This document shows, piece by piece, positions 1 through 7,048 of a DNA stretch of 64,000 bases (position 1 is its first letter; every line of letters begins with the position of its first letter). The position numbers were made by a program, and so were the translations under genes. Source of the DNA: RI-43 sp033764725 (GTDB taxonomy: Bacteria > Pseudomonadota > Alphaproteobacteria > Caulobacterales > Aquidulcibacteraceae). Location of the stretch: positions 1 through 64,000 of the forward strand of contig JANRIR010000040.1 in the NCBI GenBank assembly GCA_033764725.1, read 5' to 3'. A model generated the notes under the pieces. That model worked only from the letters and a program-made list of their open reading frames with translations. It made no database searches and had not been told where the DNA came from.

Positions 1-2
1 CG

Positions 3-596
3 CTCGACGCGCTCTGGTCGCACGCGAAAGCGGCGCTGATCGATGCGATCGCGGCCTTGTTCGCGACGGAGCGGTTTCCGAAGCCCGGCTTGATGCTGCG
101 CGCGCAGGCGCGCATCGTGCGCCAGCGCATCGCAGCGCTCGGGATCATGGTGCGCCGCCTCATCGCGCTCGAAGCCGCTGCGCGCGGACCCGGCGCTGCG
201 CCCCGGCCTGCGTCGGGGCCGCGCTTTGAGGCAGTTGCAAAAACACGAAAACGTATTCCGCCCGACGTCAGCGCCGAAGATCCGCGCGACTGGACCGGCG
301 TTTCGTTCGTTTTGGTTCCGCCCAAGCGCAACAGGTCACGCAAAAGCGCGCGCACGCCGCGCAAGCCTGAGCGCTATGTCGACATCACGCGTCTGGCGGT
401 CCGGCTCGAAGCGCTGACGCGCGCTGTGACGGCGCCGGAGCGCTACATCGCCAAGCTGGCGCGCCGCCTTTCAGCTGCGCCCGCGCGCGTCGAAACCCTG
501 ATCACCCGCCCGCGTCCAACAGCAGCGTACGTGACGCGCGCGTTCGACCGCGCGCTGAAAGCCGCGCTCGCCGGCGCTGCGCCGGATACGAGCTGA
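3..596 (+). CDS. Hypothetical protein, 5' end outside the window
   Basis: The frame is already open at base 3 (Leu-Asp-Ala-Leu-Trp) and runs to a TGA at 594-596, so the true start is upstream of the window; the TTG at 57 has no ribosome-binding site. About 197 residues are visible. The product is basic and rich in Ala and Arg, with a central Pro/Lys/Arg stretch (PPKRNRSRKSARTPRK) between Ala/Leu-rich segments that look helical. I recognise no domain and assign no function. It ends 16 bp from the stop of the convergent ilvE gene. Confidence 0.55.
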   Translation, partial: LDALWSHAKAALIDAIAALFATERFPKPGLMLRAQARIVRQRIAALGIMVRRLIALEAAARGPGAAPRPASGPRFEAVAKTRKRIPPDVSAEDPRDWTGVSFVLVPPKRNRSRKSARTPRKPERYVDITRLAVRLEALTRAVTAPERYIAKLARRLSAAPARVETLITRPRPTAAYVTRAFDRALKAALAGAAPDTS

Positions 597-612
597 CCAG
601 CGGCCGCGCGCC

Positions 613-1491
613 TCAAGCGGCGTTCTTGCGCCGCACCAGCGCGGAGAAATCCGCGATCAGCTGTTCGGTGAGGGCGGCGGGCTTGTACGTCATGCCGGCG
701 ATTTCCGCGATCGGGGTGATCTCGGCGGCGCTGCCGGTAAGGAAGGCTTCCGAGAAGGTCGCCAATTCGTTCGGCCAGATCGCGCGCTCGATCACCGTGA
801 CGCCGCGCGCGCGGGCAAGCTCGATCACCGTCTGGCGCGTCAGGCCGTTGAGGAAGCAATCGGGATACGGCGTGTGCAGCGCCCCGTCGCGCACGAAGAA
901 GATGTTCGCGCCGGTCGCTTCGGCGACCTGACCGCGCCAATCCATCATCAGCGCATCCTGAAAGCCCTGCGCCTCGGCGCCATGCTTCGACAGCGTGCAG
1001 ATCATGTAAAGGCCGGCCGCCTTGGCCTGGCAGGGCGCGGTGTCCGGCGCGGGCCGGCGCCAGGGCGCGATGGTCAGGCGGATGCCTTTCATTTTGTCGG
1101 GAAAATAATCGCCCCAATGCCAGGCCGCGACGGCGACATTGATCCGGTTGGCCTGGGCCGCGACGCCCATCTTCTCCGAACCGCGCCACGCGATCGCGCG
1201 CACATAGGCCGAGCCCAGCCCCGAACGCGCCACCGTTTCCGCTTTCGCCCGCTCCAGCTCATCGACGCTGTACGGCAGCTCGAAGCCCATCAGCTTGGCC
1301 GAGAGGTGCAGCCGCTCGCTGTGCAGGCGGGATTTGAAAATCATGCCGTCATAGGCGCGCTCGCCTTCGAACACGGCCGAGGCGTAATGCAGCCCATGGG
1401 TAAGAACGTGCACGTTCGCGTCGCGCCAGGGCACGAATTCGCCATTTCGCCAAATCCAGCCGTCTCGATCGTGGTATGGCGCGTCTGCCAT
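613..1491 (-). CDS. ilvE: Branched-chain amino acid aminotransferase (class IV PLP)
   Basis: Transfers the amino group between glutamate and branched-chain 2-oxo acids, the last step of Leu, Ile and Val synthesis, in the cytosol. The 292-residue protein shows class IV transaminase landmarks: YASAVFEG near residue 36, the PLP lysine in CQAKAAG (Lys157) and EATGANIFF after it. Length is normal for the family. I chose the ATG at 1491 because GGAG lies 7 bases upstream; an ATG two codons earlier sits too close to that site. It is divergent from the MarR gene, with 59 bp between. The main uncertainty is a D-amino-acid transaminase or ADC lyase relative, but the motifs favour IlvE. Confidence 0.9.
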   Translation of the reverse strand: MADAPYHDRDGWIWRNGEFVPWRDANVHVLTHGLHYASAVFEGERAYDGMIFKSRLHSERLHLSAKLMGFELPYSVDELERAKAETVARSGLGSAYVRAIAWRGSEKMGVAAQANRINVAVAAWHWGDYFPDKMKGIRLTIAPWRRPAPDTAPCQAKAAGLYMICTLSKHGAEAQGFQDALMMDWRGQVAEATGANIFFVRDGALHTPYPDCFLNGLTRQTVIELARARGVTVIERAIWPNELATFSEAFLTGSAAEITPIAEIAGMTYKPAALTEQLIADFSALVRRKNAA

Positions 1492-1550
1492 GAGCATACT
1501 CCGTGCGCAGTTGCGTCGCGCACCGCATCGGACCATTCTCCCCAACGCAG

Positions 1551-2054
1551 ATGGCTGTCAACCAAACGCGCCCCCTCACGCAGAGCCCCCTCACCCCAAG
1601 CGAAGAGGCCGAACGGCGCCTCTATCTGCGCGAGGACGAACTCGACCGCGCCGTCGACCTCATCTTCGCCGCCGCGCGCCGGTTCTGGCGCGCCGCGGAA
1701 GGCCCGCTGCAAAACGCCGGGCTGGGCGCTGCGCACTATCGCGCCCTGGCCGCCATCCGGCGCAGCGAGCCGGTCGCGGTGAGCGCGCTGACCGCCCGCC
1801 TCGGGGTGCGCAAGCAGAGCCTGGCGCGCGTGCTCGACGACCTCGCCCGCGCCGGCTTCGTCAGCCGCGAGCCCGGCCAGCGCGATCGCCGCCAGCGCAT
1901 CCTGCGCCTCACCGAAGCCGGACGCGCGGCTGAACGCGAAGCCTCCGCCGCGCTGCGCGAACGCCTCGCGCACATCTTCCGCGCCGCCGGCGCAGAGGCC
2001 GTGGCCGGCGCGCGCACCGTGCTGGGCGCATTGGCCGCCGACGAGGCGCCATGA
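1551..2054 (+). CDS. petP: MarR-family transcriptional regulator (PetP-like)
   Basis: A 167-residue MarR-type winged-helix protein. The DNA-binding core is around residues 55-115, with LTARLGVRKQSLARVLDDL as recognition helix and a basic wing at REPGQRDRRQR. Its stop overlaps the start of the response-regulator gene (ATGA), so the two are translationally coupled. This MarR plus OmpR-type pair matches PetP/PetR, first named in Rhodobacter capsulatus next to the cytochrome bc1 genes; here the neighbour is ilvE. The ATG at 1551 was chosen over the GTG at 1503 because the protein then starts just before the conserved region. The ligand and targets are unknown. Confidence 0.8.
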   Translation: MAVNQTRPLTQSPLTPSEEAERRLYLREDELDRAVDLIFAAARRFWRAAEGPLQNAGLGAAHYRALAAIRRSEPVAVSALTARLGVRKQSLARVLDDLARAGFVSREPGQRDRRQRILRLTEAGRAAEREASAALRERLAHIFRAAGAEAVAGARTVLGALAADEAP

Positions 2055-2758
2055 CCAGCGCGCCCGCCATCGACGCGCTCGAGCGCCCCGCCCACATCCT
2101 CATCGTCGACGACGACGACCGCATCCGCGATCTCTTGAAGCGCTATCTCACGGTCGGCGGCGCGCGCGTCTCGACCGCAGCCGACGCCGCCGCCGCGCGC
2201 AAGCTGCTCGACGCGGTCGAGTTCGACCTGCTCATCATCGACGTGATGATGCCCCACGAGGACGGCTTCTCGTTGGCCGCCAGCGTACGGCGCACCTCCG
2301 CGGTGCCGATCGTGCTTCTGACCGCGCGCGGGCTGGCGGAGGATCGCATCCGCGGCCTGCAGATCGGCGCCGACGATTACGTCGCCAAGCCGTTCGAGCC
2401 GGAGGAATTGTCGCTGCGCATCAACGCCATCCTGCGCCGCGCCGCAGCGCGGGCGGCCGAGGCGCCAGAGATCGCGCGCTTCGGGCCCTACCAGTTCCAC
2501 CTCGCGCGCGGGGAATTGTCCCGCGATGGCCGGCTGGTGCGGCTGACGGAAGCCGAACTCGGCATGCTGCGCGCGCTGGCGGCGAAAGGCGGCGATCCGA
2601 TCAGCCGCGAGGACCTCGCCAAGAAAACCTCCAACGGCATGGAGCGCAGCGTCGACGTGCAGGTCACCCGCCTGCGCCGCAAAATCGAAACCGACCCCCG
2701 CGCGCCGATCTACCTCCAGACCGTCCGCGGCGTCGGTTACAAGCTGGCGCTGGATTGA
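2051..2758 (+). CDS. petR: OmpR-family response regulator (PetR-like)
   Basis: A 235-residue two-domain response regulator. The receiver domain (residues 14-125) has the acidic cluster DDDD at 20-23, the phosphoacceptor Asp64 in LLIIDVMMP, Thr91 and Lys113 in AKPF. The OmpR-type winged helix follows at about 140-233, ending in TVRGVGYKL. No histidine kinase gene is adjacent, so it is an orphan regulator within this window. It overlaps the upstream MarR gene by four bases. The name follows the PetP/PetR pair; which genes it controls cannot be read from the sequence. Confidence 0.85.
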   Translation: MTSAPAIDALERPAHILIVDDDDRIRDLLKRYLTVGGARVSTAADAAAARKLLDAVEFDLLIIDVMMPHEDGFSLAASVRRTSAVPIVLLTARGLAEDRIRGLQIGADDYVAKPFEPEELSLRINAILRRAAARAAEAPEIARFGPYQFHLARGELSRDGRLVRLTEAELGMLRALAAKGGDPISREDLAKKTSNGMERSVDVQVTRLRRKIETDPRAPIYLQTVRGVGYKLALD

Positions 2759-2942
2759 GCGGCGCAGGCGGCCTGCAGTCGCCGCCCCGTTTTCGCCACA
2801 TTTGGGGCGCTTGTCGCGGCCATTGACGGCCGTGCCGGTGTTCGTTTCGCGTTGCGCGCGCGCCTACCCCCACAATCCACGCCCGATCGATCCGCTCGCG
2901 CAGTGTCGCGCGCGCGGCCCCATTGCATTGAAGGATCCGCGC

Positions 2943-3152
2943 ATGGCGACGGGTGTCGTAAAGTGGTTCAACGGCCAAAAAGGCTTCGGTTTCATCGCTC
3001 CCGATGAGGGCGGCGCCGACGTGTTCGTGCACATCTCGGAAGTCGAGCGTTCGGGCCTGCGCGGCCTCGCCGACAACCAGAAGGTGTCCTACGAGGTCAA
3101 GATGGACCCGCGCAAAGGCAAGGCCTCCGCGGCCAACCTGAAGGCGCTCTAA
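2943..3152 (+). CDS. cspA: Cold-shock-domain protein
   Basis: A 69-residue single cold-shock domain that binds single-stranded RNA or DNA and melts secondary structure. Both nucleic-acid-binding motifs are intact: KGFGFI (RNP1) and VFVHIS (RNP2). Nearly the whole protein is the domain, as usual for CspA-type proteins. The ATG at 2943 follows AAGGATCC. The 184 bp upstream hold no other gene and probably contain the promoter and a 5' leader, but I could not identify specific elements. The number and naming of Csp paralogues cannot be decided from one gene, so the symbol is generic. Confidence 0.9.
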   Translation: MATGVVKWFNGQKGFGFIAPDEGGADVFVHISEVERSGLRGLADNQKVSYEVKMDPRKGKASAANLKAL

Positions 3153-3203
3153 GGCGGCGCGCGCTCTTCGCCGACCGCCCGACCGGCGGCGGCGGGGAGC
3201 GCC

Positions 3204-3779
3204 TCACCGCACGCGCGACCAGCGCATGATCCAGTTCTGCGCCCAGCTGCGCCCGCCATCGGCGGAGGTCGCCTGGCGCCAGCGGCACGAATTCGGCGTG
3301 ATCTGGTCCCAGACGCCGATCGCCTTCATCGGCCGGCCGCCCTCCTCATAATCCGACACGAACAGCCCCGCGCCGTTCTCGAAGCTGCCGGCCTGCCCCG
3401 GCGTCGTCACCACGCCCGCGCGCGCATTCACCCAATGGTCGCGCCAGACGCGGCGTTCGCGATCGAGCAGCCGCAAGCCCATGCCCGAAAAGTCGCGCGC
3501 GGGAATACGCAAGTCCTCCACGCTGCCGGCGCCGCCAAGGATGGCGTGCACGGTCGCCTCGCCCGGATAGTCGATCCAGGCGCCGTCCACGATGGAGCGG
3601 TTCTCGATCCGCCATTCGCCGGTCAGGAAGTCGAAATCGCCGGGCCGGCCGGGCGCAGGCGTCGTCGGCAGCGGCGGGATGGGATCGAAGGTCATGGCGC
3701 GAGCGGCTCCGAAAGCGGGTGCGCCGATCGCGCCGATGGACGCGGCGGCGGCAAGAAGCACGCGGCGAGTGTGGGGCAT
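3204..3779 (-). CDS. Secreted DUF1579-like protein
   Basis: A 191-residue protein with an N-terminal export signal (RR followed by an Ala-rich hydrophobic stretch, likely cleaved after AFGAARA around residue 28). The mature part opens with FDFLTGEWRIENR, typical of DUF1579 and related lipocalin-like proteins, followed by short beta-strand-like segments. Function is unknown for the family. The start at 3779 begins the signal peptide; an in-frame start at 3839 would put 20 polar residues before it and would overlap the palindrome at 3831-3851. It is divergent from the WYL regulator at 3873, suggesting that regulator controls it. Confidence 0.7.
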   Translation of the reverse strand: MPHTRRVLLAAAASIGAIGAPAFGAARAMTFDPIPPLPTTPAPGRPGDFDFLTGEWRIENRSIVDGAWIDYPGEATVHAILGGAGSVEDLRIPARDFSGMGLRLLDRERRVWRDHWVNARAGVVTTPGQAGSFENGAGLFVSDYEEGGRPMKAIGVWDQITPNSCRWRQATSADGGRSWAQNWIMRWSRVR

Positions 3780-3830
3780 TGCCTTGGCCTCCGCCGCGCG
3801 ATGGGCGAAAGCGCTTGCTCTATCGCGCCA

Positions 3831-3851
3831 ACCTGACAAAGCATGTCAGGT
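3831..3851. promoter_or_regulatory. Perfect palindrome between divergent genes, likely WYL-regulator operator
   Basis: Arms ACCTGACA (3831-3838) and TGTCAGGT (3844-3851) are exact reverse complements around a 5-base spacer. It lies between the starts of the secreted DUF1579-like gene (3779, minus) and the HTH-WYL regulator (3873, plus). TGACA/TGTCA inverted repeats are a usual form of site for YafY-type WYL regulators, so autoregulation and control of the divergent gene are the likely roles. Binding is inferred. Confidence 0.65.
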
Positions 3852-3872
3852 ATTCTCGAGGCCGCCAAAAAA

Positions 3873-4847
3873 ATGCGCGCGAGCCGACTTCTCTCCATCC
3901 TGATCCAGCTGCAGGCGCGCGGGCGGTTGAACGCGCAAGAGCTCGCGCGCGCCTTCGAGGTTTCGGTGCGCACGATCTATCGCGACATCGATCACCTGAG
4001 CGCGGCGGGCGTGCCGGTCTACGCCGAGCGCGGCCGCGACGGCGGGTTTGCGCTGCACGAAGGCTATCGCACGCGCCTGACCGGCTTCACCCCGGCGGAG
4101 GCCGAGGCGCTGCTCTTCGCCGGCGTCGGCGATGCGGCGGGCGCGCTCGGCGTCGGCGCGCAGGCGCTTGCGGCGCAATTGAAGCTGCTGGCGAGCCTGC
4201 CGGAAGCGGCGAGCCTCTCGGCGCAGCGCATCCAGGCGCGGTTTCACGTCGATCCTGCGCCCTGGTATGCGGGCGCAGAAACGCTCCCGCATCTGCCGCA
4301 GCTGGCGCAGGCCGTGTGGCGTGACCGCCGCGTGCGGATCGTTTACGAAAGCTGGAACAAAACCGCAGCCCATGCGCTCGATCCCATGGGCCTCGTGTTG
4401 AAGAACGGCGCCTGGTATCTGGTCGCCGCCGCGCGCGGTCGCCCGCTGACGTTCCGCGCCGCCAACATCGCAGCGCTCGACGTGCTCGACGAAAAGGCGC
4501 AGCGCCCGCCGCGCTTCGATCTCGCGCGCTATTGGACGGCGTGGGCCGCCGCGTTCGAAAAGACGCTGTTCAGCAGCGAGGCGCGCGTGCGCCTGTCGCC
4601 CCAGGCGATGCGCGATCTGCGCGCCAACCGCCCCCTCCTCGCCGCCGCCGCCGCGCGCACGCAGCGCCCCGCCCGTCCCCCCGGCTGGATCGAGGCCGAC
4701 ATCCCGCTCGAACCGGGCCGCCAAGGGGTGCGCGCGCTTCTGGCGCTGGGGGCTGAAGCCGAAACGCTGGGTCCCGCCCCGCTGCGCGCGGCCGTCGCCG
4801 CCGAGGCTCGCCGGGTCGCAGCCCTGCACCGCGCGCGGCGCGATTGA
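3873..4847 (+). CDS. YafY-type HTH-WYL transcriptional regulator
   Basis: A 324-residue regulator with an N-terminal HTH_11-type winged helix (residues 1-60: LLSILIQLQARG, then VSVRTIYRDIDHLSAAGVPV) and a WYL domain from about 140 to 240, whose signature appears as GAWYLVAAARGRPLTFR; a C-terminal extension follows. WYL domains bind ligands, often nucleic acids or nucleotides. I prefer the ATG at 3873 (MRASRLLSIL, the usual family start) to the one at 3843, which would lie inside the palindrome at 3831-3851. The gene is divergent from a secreted DUF1579-like protein gene, its probable target. Confidence 0.85.
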   Translation: MRASRLLSILIQLQARGRLNAQELARAFEVSVRTIYRDIDHLSAAGVPVYAERGRDGGFALHEGYRTRLTGFTPAEAEALLFAGVGDAAGALGVGAQALAAQLKLLASLPEAASLSAQRIQARFHVDPAPWYAGAETLPHLPQLAQAVWRDRRVRIVYESWNKTAAHALDPMGLVLKNGAWYLVAAARGRPLTFRAANIAALDVLDEKAQRPPRFDLARYWTAWAAAFEKTLFSSEARVRLSPQAMRDLRANRPLLAAAAARTQRPARPPGWIEADIPLEPGRQGVRALLALGAEAETLGPAPLRAAVAAEARRVAALHRARRD

Positions 4848-4919
4848 CGCGGCGAAGCGCCCGCCGTACACCCTCGCGCCCTGGACGACGCCGCCCGCGG
4901 CGCCGCCCAACGCCTCTAT

Positions 4920-5004
<85 letters not shown>

Positions 5005-5170
5005 AATATTCGCCGCCGCGGCTGCGCGCTCGCGCTATAGCGCCAGGCGCGAAGGGGCGGACGCAGGATCGTTTCCGCGCGTGCGCAGCGACGACCGAAT
5101 GTTCGGCGCGGCGTGCTCCTGACCTGCGATACCGGCACGCGTGGCTGCGCCCACGCCGCCGACGCCGCCC

Positions 5171-5899
5171 CTACCCCGCCTCTCTCCCCAGCGCGCTTTC
5201 GGCAGGGTCCCAGAAGAGACCGAGCGCCAGGGATGCGAGCAGGATCGCGCGGCGGGTTTCGGGGTTTGCGTCGGCGCCGTACGTGATCGCCGGCGCGCCA
5301 TTGATCTCGACCGCGCCGACAGCGACGCCGTCGCGCTCGAACACATAGCCGATCGGCGTCGCCATCTGCAGAGACGATCCCTGTACGGCGTGCGCCGAGC
5401 GGATCTGCAAAACCACGCGATCGAGCGTGATTTCGCCGCGCCGCTCCTGACGCATCATCATGCCGCCGATCCCTTGGCGATGCGCCTGCAGCTCCAACCG
5501 CCCAGGCATGCGCCCGCCTTCTTGCTCGAAATCGCAAACATAGGCCATCGGCTGGGGCTCGATGCTGACGACCGACAGCGTGATGGTGCGTTCGCGCATG
5601 CTGCAGGACGCCGCGATCTGGCCCTGCAGGTCGCGTCCGCCGACGGTGAAATCGTTTCGCCCGTCGCGCCGTTCATAAAGCGGGTCGAAAAAGGCCAGTC
5701 GCGCGGCGGAGCGCATGAACGCGCCGGCATAATCGCCCGCCTGGAAGGCGCCTGAGCGGCCTGCGCCGACGCCGGTCACCACAACGGTTTCACCGGCGCC
5801 GAGAAGCGACGCCGGCAGCGCCATGCGCGCGGGCTGCATCGTCGCGCAAGCCGCCAGCGCCAAGGCCGCCACCGCCGCGATCGATCGTTTCGATGTCAT
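5171..5899 (-). CDS. Putative lipoprotein, unknown function
   Basis: A 242-residue protein starting with a lipoprotein signal (MTSKRSIAAVAALALAAC; lipobox LAAC, Cys18), so probably anchored to a periplasmic membrane leaflet. The body shows alternating short hydrophobic segments without a motif I recognise; a hydrophobic stretch RAILLASLALGLFWDP lies near the C terminus. Its ATG overlaps the stop of the 90-residue gene upstream by four bases, which makes it the third gene of a coupled unit starting at 6281. No function can be assigned. Confidence 0.6.
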   Translation of the reverse strand: MTSKRSIAAVAALALAACATMQPARMALPASLLGAGETVVVTGVGAGRSGAFQAGDYAGAFMRSAARLAFFDPLYERRDGRNDFTVGGRDLQGQIAASCSMRERTITLSVVSIEPQPMAYVCDFEQEGGRMPGRLELQAHRQGIGGMMMRQERRGEITLDRVVLQIRSAHAVQGSSLQMATPIGYVFERDGVAVGAVEINGAPAITYGADANPETRRAILLASLALGLFWDPAESALGREAG

Positions 5900-6168
5900 G
5901 CAAGTGTCTCCGGAACAAGAAGGATGAGAAAGTCCGACGCGGCGATGTCGGGCGGCGGGTCCGCGATCGTGGCGCCAGCGAGGACCAAGCCGGCGACGAA
6001 GCGCGCCGCATGCGCGGCTGGAACCGTGATCTGCATGGCGATCGCTGATGGCGGCGTCGCGCGACCGCCCAACGCGTCGACGAGCGCTGCAATCTCGGCG
6101 CAGCGCCGGTCGCGGTCATCCGCGCCGCACGCGAGGCGAATGACCGCAGGACCGCACGCGCCCTGCAT
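5896..6168 (-). CDS. Small conserved-looking protein, unknown function
   Basis: A 90-residue protein. Its ATG (6168-6166) shares a base with the TGA of the 37-codon gene upstream, and its own stop overlaps the lipoprotein start, so three genes are translationally coupled. A much longer in-frame reading exists (start at 6417), but the extra part is Arg-rich shadow sequence over the neighbouring genes, so I reject it. The protein ends in hydrophobic segments (FVAGLVLAGATI and DFLILLVPE). No domain recognised. Confidence 0.5.
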   Translation of the reverse strand: MQGACGPAVIRLACGADDRDRRCAEIAALVDALGGRATPPSAIAMQITVPAAHAARFVAGLVLAGATIADPPPDIAASDFLILLVPETLA

Positions 6169-6281
6169 CAGATGTCGCCGCGCTGGGCATGGGCCTGGGG
6201 CCGGTCGGTCCAGGCGATCAAGCCGAACATGCCGGCGGCGAGGCCAAGAAGGCCCCAGGCGAAAAGCGTAAGCGCCATCAT
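6168..6281 (-). CDS. 37-residue single-pass membrane protein
   Basis: A short gene: two adjacent ATGs at 6281-6276, 37 codons and TGA at 6170-6168. The product begins MMALTLFAWGLLGLAAGM and continues through GLIAWT, giving one transmembrane helix of about 22 residues, followed by a polar tail ending in RGDI. Support is strong for so short a gene: GGAG lies 8 bases before the first ATG, and the stop overlaps the next gene's ATG (TGATG). The function is unknown; small membrane proteins like this often modulate a larger membrane partner. Confidence 0.6.
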   Translation of the reverse strand: MMALTLFAWGLLGLAAGMFGLIAWTDRPQAHAQRGDI

Positions 6282-6311
6282 GGCGGCGGCTCCTTTTGTG
6301 CGTGTGCTGGA

Positions 6312-6914
6312 TCAGAACGCGTAGGCGACGGCGAGGCTGAAGCGGTTGCGCTCCAGCGCGTCGCTGTCGCCGTAGGCGTATGCGCCGCGCAGGCGCACAT
6401 GCTCGCTTGCGGCCCATTCGACGCCGGCGCCGATCGTCGGCAAAGTTTCCTCGAACGAGAAATCATTGCGGGTGACGACGCAGCCGTTCGGCGGCGCGCA
6501 CACGGCGGCGCGCACCGTGCGCACTGCGTCGACGTCGAAGCGCTCGAAGCCCCCTTCCGCGAACACGAGCACGCGCTCGCCAAACACGCGGCCGATGCGC
6601 CCCGTGATCGCCCATTGGTCTTCGATGCTGACGCTCGCCGTTTGGAGGAAGCCGGCAGGCGTGGTTTCGGTTGCGGACGCGGAAGCGCCGTCGATGGTGT
6701 AGCGAACGCCGCCGCCAACCACCCAGACAGAGCCCACCCGCGTATCCCATCCGGCGAAGGCGGCGTAAACGGCCTCGCCGTCCGGCGTCGGGTCGTAGCT
6801 TTCCGACGCCGCCTCGAGGCCGATATGCAGCCCCTGGAAGGGTTCGGCCTGGGCTGCGCCCGCGCCCAGCCCCATCGCCAGCGCCGCAGCGGCCGCGTTG
6901 ATCATCGATCTCAT
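6312..6914 (-). CDS. Outer-membrane beta-barrel protein
   Basis: A 200-residue exported protein: signal peptide MRSMINAAAAALAMGLGAGAAQA, then amphipathic beta strands with alternating hydrophobic residues, ending in RFSLAVAYAF. The final Phe preceded by alternating hydrophobics is the recognition signal for the BAM assembly machinery. Two cysteines in the middle (VCAPPNGC) probably form a loop disulphide. Size suggests an 8-stranded barrel like OmpA-type or OmpW-like porin-family proteins. The gene is divergent from the SARP-like regulator at 7049, with about 130 bp between. The cargo or role is unknown. Confidence 0.7.
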   Translation of the reverse strand: MRSMINAAAAALAMGLGAGAAQAEPFQGLHIGLEAASESYDPTPDGEAVYAAFAGWDTRVGSVWVVGGGVRYTIDGASASATETTPAGFLQTASVSIEDQWAITGRIGRVFGERVLVFAEGGFERFDVDAVRTVRAAVCAPPNGCVVTRNDFSFEETLPTIGAGVEWAASEHVRLRGAYAYGDSDALERNRFSLAVAYAF

Positions 6915-7048
6915 CGTGCATCCCTTTCGATAGCGGCGACGACCGCCGCGATGTGCAGGGATGTGCGCCGGGGCCGTTGGCGCCGCCGTCGGGGCGGGCG
7001 TTGGAATGCCGTTTGAATCCTGGGAAAAAGCGTTGCACCGAGCCGCCC

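Noticed and set aside
443..1189. Minus-strand frame of 248 codons across the ilvE region
   Set aside because: Shadow of ilvE in another frame; composition is Arg-rich and lacks motifs.
874..1782. Plus-strand frame of 302 codons antisense to ilvE
   Set aside because: Antisense shadow of ilvE that runs on into the MarR gene in the wrong frame, rich in Arg and His.
6294..6301. TTTTGTGC near the beta-barrel gene as another TetR half-site
   Set aside because: No second arm, and it falls at the end of the beta-barrel gene outside the island. The same 8-mer occurs elsewhere in coding sequence by chance.
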